Assembly (NCBI GenBank): GCA_003242645.1
Contig: QGVC01000233.1
Coordinates: 1 to 5,663 of the forward strand
Direction: 5' to 3'
Origin: Pseudomonadota bacterium
GTDB taxonomy: Bacteria > Pseudomonadota > Alphaproteobacteria > Rhizobiales > Hyphomicrobiaceae
DNA length: 5,663 nt
The notes below the pieces were generated by a model. It did no database searches and had not been told where the DNA came from. It saw nothing but the letters and a program-made list of their open reading frames with translations. Positions 1 to 5,048 of the stretch are shown here, piece after piece. How positions within the stretch are numbered: the first letter of the stretch is position 1; every line of letters begins with the position of its first letter. The translations under genes were made by a program, and so were the position numbers.

Positions 1-1
1 G

Positions 2-1057
2 GGGTTCCCCGGGATCCAAAACAAATGGGAAGCGTACGGCGTCATGTCGACGCTGCTCGTTGACAACGGGCGCGAGTTCCACAGCCAGAGCCTTGAGAAC
101 GCAGCCTTCTCACTCGGGATTGAGCTTCGTTACGCGCCCCGAAAGAAGCCCTGGTTCAAACCACACGTTGAGCGCTTTCTCGGGACCTGCAACCGCGAGG
201 TCGCGCACGGGGTGCCGGGCACTACATTCGCAAACATTCTCGAAAAGGAGGAGTACGACCCGGTAAAGCATGCCGTTCTACGATTCTCAACCTTCCGAGA
301 AATCATCTACACATGGGTGTGCGACGTTTACCACCAGCGACCTCATCGGGGGCTCGGCAACCTTTCACCCGTGGCGGTCTGGAGAGCGTCGATCACGCCG
401 GACCAGATTCTGCTGCCCGATGACCCGGCACGCCTGGATGCAATCCTTGGCCGCAGCGCAGGGCGACGGCTGAGCCATAAGGGGATCGAGCTCGATGGGC
501 TCTTCTACAACTCCCCAGAGCTGCTGAAGCTGCGTCGCCGACTCGGAAGCACGCTTGATGTCGAAGTTCGCGTCGACGACGCAGACCTTGGCCGGATCAT
601 CGTGTTGGCGCCGGACACGGGCGAGCCCATCACGGTCGAGTGCCTCGACAAGGAGTATGCCCAGGGGCTTTCGCGTTACCAGCACAAGGTCTGCAAGCGG
701 TACGCGTCCCGCGAATTCAATCGCTCCTGCCCGGAGACATGGCTGCAGGCGAAGGTGCGCATTGCTCAGATAATCGAGTCGGAGTACGGCCTAAAGAGGC
801 GTGCAACACGAAAGAAGATCGCGCGCTATCTGAGCGAATCAGGACTGTCGTCCTCATCTCCTTCAACGCCAGCGCGCGTCGTTCCGGCGGCGCTTCCGGC
901 TCCATCGGAGTGTAGTGCGCCTGTGCAGCCACAGGAAACGCGACTCGCCGAAGAGCGCTCGCCGATCACGGTGTCGACAAGTACGCCGGTGAAACTGTTC
1001 AAGCCCAGTTACCGCGTGCGTAACACCAAGCTGTTTACAGACGGATCGGAGGAGTAA
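2..1057 (+). CDS. tniA: Mu/Tn7-type DDE transposase TniA (TnsB-like), 5' end cut by window edge
   Basis: This is the transposase that cleaves the element ends and joins them to target DNA. The frame is open from base 2, so the ATG at 44 is internal: the codons before it read GFPGIQNKWEAYGV and run straight into the catalytic core. About 351 residues are visible. The second catalytic Asp is in DNGREF (codon 62-64) and the catalytic Glu is in KPHVERFLGT (codon 170-172), with 35 residues between them, as expected for a D,D35E retroviral-integrase fold; the first Asp and the N-terminal DNA-binding domains lie upstream. The core ends with YHQRPHRGLGNLSP, a common closing motif in this family. Nucleotides about 420-700 encode the Mu-transposase C-terminal beta-barrel (FYNSPELLKLRR, then YAQGLSRYQH). 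A basic segment (LKRRATRKKIARYL) and a Ser/Pro/Thr-rich linker follow. The last 25 residues form a separate basic, aromatic tail that, by analogy with TnsB, may contact the ATPase. tniB starts 4 bases after the stop. Family assignment is confident; the choice between TniA and TnsB as a name is a convention. Confidence 0.93.
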   Translation, partial: GFPGIQNKWEAYGVMSTLLVDNGREFHSQSLENAAFSLGIELRYAPRKKPWFKPHVERFLGTCNREVAHGVPGTTFANILEKEEYDPVKHAVLRFSTFREIIYTWVCDVYHQRPHRGLGNLSPVAVWRASITPDQILLPDDPARLDAILGRSAGRRLSHKGIELDGLFYNSPELLKLRRRLGSTLDVEVRVDDADLGRIIVLAPDTGEPITVECLDKEYAQGLSRYQHKVCKRYASREFNRSCPETWLQAKVRIAQIIESEYGLKRRATRKKIARYLSESGLSSSSPSTPARVVPAALPAPSECSAPVQPQETRLAEERSPITVSTSTPVKLFKPSYRVRNTKLFTDGSEE

Positions 1058-1061
1058 CGGG

Positions 1062-2078
1062 ATGTTTGTCGCGCGATCGATCATCGAAAACACTCTGGTA
1101 CCACATACCGCCTTCAGGGAAGCCAGTACGCGCCTGAAACAGTGCTTCGAGTACGCCGAAGGCGCAGCGGAACCAATCTGCATGGCGGTGCTCGGCGAAT
1201 CGCGTACGGGCAAAAGCCGGGTACTGGAAGAGTGCTACGCAGAGCATCCCTCGCGCCGCGACGCCGACGGCCTCACGGTTCCCATCCTGTACGTCAAGAC
1301 GCCGTCGAAACCTACGGTGAAGGGACTGGCGGCGCTGATGCTGCAAGCGATCGGGGATCCCCGATGGCACGCGGGCTCTGAGATCGAGAAGACGAACCGC
1401 CTTCGCACGTTGATGCGCAACGCGAACACCAAGATGGTGATGATCGATGAGTTTCAGCACTTCTATGACAAGGCATCCCATAAGGTGATGCACCATGTTG
1501 CAGATTGGCTGAAGATCTTGGTGGATGACGCGAAAGTGGCGCTCGTTGTTGCCGGGCTACCGGACTGCCGTGCAGTGCTGGATCAGAACGAACAGTTGGC
1601 GGGGAGATTCTTGGCACCGGTGACCATGCATCGGTTTGACTGGAAGCTGGAGGAGCATCGAGCAGAGTTCATCGGCATCTTGGCGGCATTCCATGAGGCG
1701 ATGAGCGAGTACTTCGATGTTCCTGAGCTCCACGCCCCGGAGCTTGCGTTTCGCTTCTTCTGTGGCACCGGTGGGCTTATGGGGTACCTGACGAAGCTCC
1801 TGAGGCAGGCGGTATGGAATGCGCTGGATGAGGGGCGGCGTGCCGTGACGCTCGAGGACCTTGCGCGGGCGCATCAGCAGGCGGTCTGGAAACGAGAGAG
1901 CGGTGGCTCGACGATGAGCCCGTTCAGTCGTGACTTCAACACATCTCCTACGGAGGAACTCTTGGCGGCGGTGATGGCGCTTGGTACGCCAGCGATTGAG
2001 AATCGGGGGCGGACAAGCAGGAGTAGGGTGGGCTTCTCGAATAAGCGAGAAACGTTCCAGCAGGTGGTTGCGAGGTAA
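1062..2078 (+). CDS. tniB: AAA+ ATPase TniB (TnsC-like transposition regulator)
   Basis: This is the ATP-dependent adaptor that, in Tn7/Tn5053-type elements, polymerises on DNA, connects the TniQ-marked target to the transposase and gives target immunity. The 338-residue protein has a Walker A motif GESRTGKS at residues 45-52, a Walker B motif MVMIDEFQH at 125-133, a sensor-like strand VALVVAGLPD at about 159-168, and a likely arginine finger in LAGRF (Arg182). The ATG at 1062 is well supported: GGAGGAG at 1048-1054 ends 7 bases before it and overlaps the end of tniA, which suggests translational coupling. The AAA+ core is typical. The last 45 or so residues, after SRDFNTSP, are a polar tail without a recognised domain and are probably where contacts with TniQ or TniA vary between families. 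The gap to tniQ is only 7 bases, so the three genes form one operon. Confidence 0.95.
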   Translation: MFVARSIIENTLVPHTAFREASTRLKQCFEYAEGAAEPICMAVLGESRTGKSRVLEECYAEHPSRRDADGLTVPILYVKTPSKPTVKGLAALMLQAIGDPRWHAGSEIEKTNRLRTLMRNANTKMVMIDEFQHFYDKASHKVMHHVADWLKILVDDAKVALVVAGLPDCRAVLDQNEQLAGRFLAPVTMHRFDWKLEEHRAEFIGILAAFHEAMSEYFDVPELHAPELAFRFFCGTGGLMGYLTKLLRQAVWNALDEGRRAVTLEDLARAHQQAVWKRESGGSTMSPFSRDFNTSPTEELLAAVMALGTPAIENRGRTSRSRVGFSNKRETFQQVVAR

Positions 2079-2081
2079 GGA
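2072..2081 (+). promoter_or_regulatory. Ribosome binding site that fixes the tniQ start
   Basis: The purine-rich GAGGTAAGGA overlaps the tniB stop (TAA, 2076-2078) and precedes the GTG at 2086-2088. GAGG leaves 10 bases to the GTG and AAGGA leaves 4; either is usable. It supports GTG at 2086 over the far-upstream TTG at 1981, which would overlap tniB by about 100 bases, and over the ATG at 2116, which has no comparable upstream motif and would remove residues just before the TniQ domain. Confidence 0.6.
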
Positions 2082-2085
2082 CGTC

Positions 2086-4425
2086 GTGTCGCTCCTAGTT
2101 CATACGCCCGCACCCATGGCAACGGAAAGCCTTCTCGGTTATGTGCTCCGTGTGTCCGAAGGCAACGGATACGCGAGTCCAACGCATCTCTTCGTACTGG
2201 CGGAGCTCGGGAGGGGTCAGGATCAGATTCCGGGTTTCCCTTATGAGAAAATTGCGAAGATCGTAGGTCGTCGGCCGGAGGAGCTTTCCGCCATCGCGTA
2301 CCGGCTAGGTTCAGGTCGTAGCGCACGCTTCAAGATTCTTAACCACGACCTGGGACGATCGCTGGTGCACACCCCGTTGCGTCTGCGGCAGCCGGCGCTA
2401 TGTCCGGTCTGCGTGGAAACGTTGGGTTACATCGATGCGTTCTGGGACCTGCGCGCAGCGGTCGCATGTCCGGAGCATCAAACCACGGTTCTCCGAGCCT
2501 GCCCAACTTGCGGTGCGGGCATTCGGTGGCGTCGGCCAGGCTTGCTCAAGTGCCCCTGTGGCGCAACCCTGTCTCCAGATGGCTTGCAGTGCGTAGACGG
2601 AGTTACCGTCGAGCTCATGCGGGCTCTGCGGGACAAGTTGCATGGAAACGCGCTCTCCGCAGTATCGAATCCCTCCGCCTTTCCAATCGAAGCTCTCGAG
2701 CGGATCCCGCTCCGAGCACTCCTGTACCTGCTGGAAGTTCTGGGGACTTACATGCTGCGCAGCCGTCGAGAAGGCACAGGTGACTGGGAACGAACAATCG
2801 CGGCGGCAGCTCAGATCCTCGCGGATTGGCCGCGGAACTACCACCGTATGCTCGCAAACCTCGGAAATCATTTCCTCGAGCAAGATCCTTCTGCGATGGG
2901 GCTGCGGCGGCAGTTTCGGCCCTTTTACGAAACCCTCTTCAAGAACGGGTCAGTTGCTGCGTATATGGGGTTCTTCAAAGAAGAGTTCATAGCGTTCGGT
3001 ATCCATCATTGGGGTCGTGCTTTTATTGATAAAAAGCTTCTCCGTGAGCGGGATAAGACTGCGGCGCGATTCGTATCGAAGTCCGAACTTGCACGCCGAC
3101 ATCGCCTGTGGAGGCCGACATTGAATCGGCTGACTGCGAGTGGAGCCATCGTCGCGAAGAAGGTCGGTACCGGAAAACGTGCTCGAACGGTTGTAGATCT
3201 CGAGAGGAGCCAGCTGCCAGTCCCCTCCAGCGGTGTGATCACTATACGGGAAGCCGGAAGGAAGCTTGGTCTTCCCGTCAGCGTGCTCGAGTACCTTCGA
3301 GACACGGGTGTCTTCCCGGTCAAACCTCGCACGGGCCGCCATAGCTCATGGCATCTCGATGATGTGGAGGCGTTTCGGTTGCGAGCGCTTCACCTGCCAC
3401 AAGATCATTCGTACGACGGTAGTGCCGTCAGCCTCAAGAACCTGATGCGCCTGAAGCCGAGGAGCGCTGCGGCAAAGGCATCGATCGTTGCGGGTATGCT
3501 TGATGGACGGATCGCTGTTGTCGGGCGCGAAGGACCGACGCTTGGTGACTTGCTGCTTCACAAGGAGCAAGTGGAAGCTGTCCTCACTGAGCAGAAGATA
3601 CTCGTTCACGGTGGAACGTGCACGCTGCCTGAGGCCGCTGCACGAACTGGCCTAGATCCTGCCGTTGTACCGCGAGCGGTTGAGGCGGCCTTGCTCGAGA
3701 GTATCAAGTCCGGGGGCTCTATTCGCATTTCGCTTGCTTCTATCGAACGTTTCAACCAAACGTATGTGCCATTGGCACGGCTGGTTAAGGTCCTGGGCTC
3801 CTCGTCGGCCGGTCTGTGGCGTCGATGCAGAGACAACGCGATACCCGTCATCACCCTTCAACGCCCCAATGGTGGTCCAGTTCAACCAATTGTCTCGCGC
3901 GAGGCGGCACATAGATTGAAGTGTCTCTATGAGGCGGAAGTTGCAGAAAGGGAAGAAAGGCGACAAACGGGCAGGGAGGCGCGCTATCTGCGCGCTTTTC
4001 ATGAGTACTGCGATCGACTTCGCACGACAGGTGGGAGACTGCCACGGCGTGGCGGGAAGCCGAATAAATTCAAGATAGCCAAGGCCTGCGGTTTCGGTCG
4101 GCATGTGTTCGATTGTTTCCGGGCTGTGATGACCGAGCTAGAGCAGTACGACAGAGAGGAGCAGCAACTGCTCGGCAGGGTCGTAAGGGACGCAGTCGGA
4201 GCGCTTCGACAGTACCTGGACGAACTCCGCAACTCTGGAAGACCCCTGCCACGCTGGTGCGGCAAGGTAAACAAGCTGGCTATCTCAAGAGCGTGCGGTT
4301 TCTCTCGGGCGGAGTTCTATAAGAATCGGGAGGTAAGTGGGTTGATCGAAAGGCATGTCGCGGAAGAGGCTGGAACGGGTGGCGATACGGTCGTGATGTC
4401 CGCGGGGCATCGAGCGGCCGCATGA
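2086..4425 (+). CDS. tniQ: Very long TniQ/TnsD-like target-site selection protein
   Basis: TniQ-family proteins choose the insertion target and recruit the TniB/TnsC ATPase. The GTG start gives 779 residues, much longer than a simple TniQ (roughly 300-450) and nearer to, or beyond, large TnsD-type proteins. Residues about 8-40 (PAPMATESLLGYVLRVSEG) open the TniQ domain. Zinc ligands follow: CPVC (C106, C109), CPEH (C128, H131), CPTC (C139, C142) and CPC (C156, C158). After a helical middle part come several segments that look like helix-turn-helix DNA-binding units: about 331-351 (SKSELARRHRLWRPTLNRL), 385-430 (MerR/excisionase-like, TIREAGRKLGLPVSVLEYL ... HLDDVEAF), about 513-540 (LPEAAARTGLDPAVV) and about 560-591. 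The C terminus holds a tandem repeat (641-675 and 710-744). Together these suggest sequence-specific DNA recognition by the C-terminal half, as in TnsD. The TniQ domain is confidently recognised; the HTH calls are made by eye, and the target is unknown. It is the last gene of the tni operon; an ATG overlaps its TGA but opens only five codons. Confidence 0.92.
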   Translation: MSLLVHTPAPMATESLLGYVLRVSEGNGYASPTHLFVLAELGRGQDQIPGFPYEKIAKIVGRRPEELSAIAYRLGSGRSARFKILNHDLGRSLVHTPLRLRQPALCPVCVETLGYIDAFWDLRAAVACPEHQTTVLRACPTCGAGIRWRRPGLLKCPCGATLSPDGLQCVDGVTVELMRALRDKLHGNALSAVSNPSAFPIEALERIPLRALLYLLEVLGTYMLRSRREGTGDWERTIAAAAQILADWPRNYHRMLANLGNHFLEQDPSAMGLRRQFRPFYETLFKNGSVAAYMGFFKEEFIAFGIHHWGRAFIDKKLLRERDKTAARFVSKSELARRHRLWRPTLNRLTASGAIVAKKVGTGKRARTVVDLERSQLPVPSSGVITIREAGRKLGLPVSVLEYLRDTGVFPVKPRTGRHSSWHLDDVEAFRLRALHLPQDHSYDGSAVSLKNLMRLKPRSAAAKASIVAGMLDGRIAVVGREGPTLGDLLLHKEQVEAVLTEQKILVHGGTCTLPEAAARTGLDPAVVPRAVEAALLESIKSGGSIRISLASIERFNQTYVPLARLVKVLGSSSAGLWRRCRDNAIPVITLQRPNGGPVQPIVSREAAHRLKCLYEAEVAEREERRQTGREARYLRAFHEYCDRLRTTGGRLPRRGGKPNKFKIAKACGFGRHVFDCFRAVMTELEQYDREEQQLLGRVVRDAVGALRQYLDELRNSGRPLPRWCGKVNKLAISRACGFSRAEFYKNREVSGLIERHVAEEAGTGGDTVVMSAGHRAAA
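4006..4317 (+). repeat. Tandem protein repeat encoded in the 3' part of tniQ
   Basis: Two 35-residue units, encoded at 4006-4110 and 4213-4317 with a 207-base (69-codon) period, align without gaps with 19 identical residues out of 35. The shared pattern is Y-x2-D-x2-L-R-x2-G-x2-L-P-R, then G-K-x-N-K-x2-I-x2-A-C-G-F-x-R-x2-F. The charged linker between them is rich in Glu, Gln and Arg. The ACGF-x-R segment after a short basic loop looks like the turn of a helix-turn-helix, so the repeat may bind DNA twice; that function is inferred. The DNA itself is not strongly repetitive, which points to an old internal duplication rather than a recent one. Confidence 0.75.
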
Positions 4426-4543
4426 ACGATAGCGTGTGATCGAGGTGGCGCGGGGCGGAGCGGCACGTCCGTGACGAGACGTTGGTGGCACCGTCTGCTG
4501 AGGCAACTGGTGGATCTTCCGCTCCTTTTGCACGCTGATAACG

Positions 4544-4975
4544 TCATCTACAATGGGAGTGAAGGTCGCTGTTGATCGACTCCTCCCAAGCTTCATGAGG
4601 CGACGAGTCCGGCTTCAATCGTCGTCTGCCTCTAGTTGAAAGCTGACCAAGACGGTCACTGACCGTCTTGAAGACGGTGCGCGGGTCGGCAGCGACTGAT
4701 CGCACATCGAGCACGGCTGCAGATCCAATTGGGGATGTGGCATCAACGTTGTCGGAGTCACGAAGCGCCTCACGTACGCACGCGTGCTCGTAGACGAATG
4801 CCTGGCTTACGCTCTGGAGTGGCTGGCGTACAGACCTCGGGGGCTCATGCCCGCGCAGCGGTACAACGCGCGTATCAGTCGCCAAAACATCATTCGGTAC
4901 GACGGGACGAATCTCGGGTAAGTCACTGAGGTGATGACTCGCGCATTGTCCCGAGAACCGGGTGCGACGTCGCAC
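4544..4975 (-). CDS. Doubtful 143-residue open frame downstream of the DUF4917 gene
   Basis: An uninterrupted frame begins with GTG at 4975-4973 and ends at a TGA at 4546-4544. It lies on the same strand as the DUF4917 gene and begins 73 bases after that gene's stop, so it could be its operon partner. I recognise no domain; the product is rich in Arg and Ser, has no membrane segment or signal peptide, and has no good ribosome binding site before the GTG. Its codons are exactly antisense to the + strand frame at 4700-4921, so at most one of the two is likely to be a true coding sequence. A 143-codon frame in GC-rich DNA can arise by chance. Confidence 0.2.
   Translation of the reverse strand: MRRRTRFSGQCASHHLSDLPEIRPVVPNDVLATDTRVVPLRGHEPPRSVRQPLQSVSQAFVYEHACVREALRDSDNVDATSPIGSAAVLDVRSVAADPRTVFKTVSDRLGQLSTRGRRRLKPDSSPHEAWEESINSDLHSHCR
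4648..4678. promoter_or_regulatory. Alternating triple array of AAGACGGT half-sites, possible operator or switchable hairpin
   Basis: AAGACGGT occurs at 4649-4656, as its exact reverse complement ACCGTCTT at 4662-4669, and again directly at 4671-4678. The first two copies form a perfect 11-base inverted repeat (4648-4658 and 4660-4670) around one central base. The second and third form a further palindrome (ACCGTC TTGAA GACGGT). The two dyad centres, at about 4659 and 4670, are 11 bases apart, close to one helical turn, so two dimers could sit on the same face of DNA. In RNA the two hairpins would exclude each other because they share the middle arm. A seven-base partial copy (ACCGTCT) also lies at 4490-4496. 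The sites are directly seen; a regulatory role is inferred. No U-tract follows, so a simple terminator is unlikely. Confidence 0.45.
4700..4921 (+). pseudogene. Possible 3' remnant of an unidentified gene
   Basis: This stretch follows a TGA at 4697-4699 and ends at TAA 4919-4921. It encodes about 73 residues with an ordinary protein-like composition, including a hydrophobic helical stretch (VLVDECLAYALEWLAYRP) and NARISRQNIIRYDG near the end. Third codon positions in its second half are GC-rich, as in the tni genes. No ATG stands near the beginning, and the same frame upstream is broken by TGA at 4637 and 4697, so if it was ever a gene it is now broken. I cannot name a family. The alternative is that it is a shadow of the - strand frame at 4544-4975. 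Confidence 0.25.
4912..4956. other. Nested hairpin
   Basis: TCTCGGG (4912-4918) is the reverse complement of CCCGAGA (4950-4956). Between them, AGTCA (4921-4925) pairs with TGACT (4935-4939), giving a two-tier fold. The outer stem sits on the stop codon of the possible + strand remnant. No T-run follows on either strand, so terminator function is uncertain. Confidence 0.3.
4962..4975. repeat. Perfect 14-base palindrome
   Basis: GTGCGACGTCGCAC reads identically on both strands and has no central spacer. It is about 75 bases beyond the stop of the DUF4917 gene. It could be a dimer binding site or a chance GC-rich palindrome; its GTG is also the start of the doubtful - strand frame. Confidence 0.4.
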
Positions 4976-5010
4976 GCGTGACTCGTACGGGGCTACCTAT
5001 CGTGATGAGG

Positions 5011-5033
5011 CGCCACCCGGCGCGGTGGTGGCG
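5011..5033 (-). terminator. Weak candidate terminator hairpin after the DUF4917 gene
   Basis: CGCCACC (5011-5017) and GGTGGCG (5027-5033) form a 7-base GC-rich stem with a 9-base loop, 15 bases beyond the stop codon in the direction of - strand transcription. There is no following U-tract, so intrinsic termination would be weak. The palindrome GCGAGCTCGC at 5031-5040 overlaps it and could pair instead. Confidence 0.2.
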
Positions 5034-5048
5034 AGCTCGCTCCCCACG

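Larger units (their letters stand above)
4426..5048. other. 623-base region between converging tniQ and DUF4917 gene
   Basis: No confident gene is present. It holds an alternating array of AAGACGGT octamers (4649-4678), a nested hairpin (4912-4956), a 14-base palindrome (4962-4975), a GC-rich hairpin (5011-5033) and a 10-base palindrome GCGAGCTCGC (5031-5040). Two weak open frames cover the same bases on opposite strands (4544-4975 on the - strand, 4700-4921 on the + strand). The tniQ frame past its TGA also stays open to a TGA at 4573-4575 and reads protein-like in part (RRWWHRLLRQLVDLPLLL). Such mixed, interrupted coding-like frames suggest a decayed gene. No transposon terminus of the TGT/ACA type with repeated transposase-binding sites was recognised. 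Confidence 0.6.

Noticed and set aside
1..17. GC-rich GGGGTTCCCC and CCCGGG at the left edge as a transposon terminus or cloning junction
   Set aside because: The bases translate in frame as part of the transposase core, so they are ordinary coding sequence.
44..46. ATG at 44 as the start of the transposase
   Set aside because: The frame is open to the window edge, and this ATG lies only 18 bases before the second catalytic Asp, so it is internal to a truncated gene.
365..1496. Long - strand open frames opposite tniA and tniB
   Set aside because: They are antisense shadows of well-supported genes with Arg/Ser/Pro-rich, domain-free products.
1981..2085. TTG at 1981 as the start of tniQ (814 residues)
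   Set aside because: It would overlap tniB by about 100 bases, the extra residues are unlike TniQ N termini, and GTG at 2086 has a ribosome binding site and the usual short operon spacing.
3415..3437. GACGG/CCGTC hairpin inside tniQ
   Set aside because: It lies in well-supported coding sequence and is short enough to be chance.
4422..4439. ATG overlapping the tniQ stop as a coupled fourth gene
   Set aside because: It gives only five codons before TGA; kept only as weak support for a decayed gene.
4528..4554. Promoter with TTGCAC and TACAAT
   Set aside because: The 15-base spacer is short and the -35 match is poor; no clear gene starts downstream.
4648..4678. CRISPR array or intrinsic terminator
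   Set aside because: The octamers are only 8 bases, alternate in orientation and have no regular spacers; no U-tract follows and no Cas gene is near.
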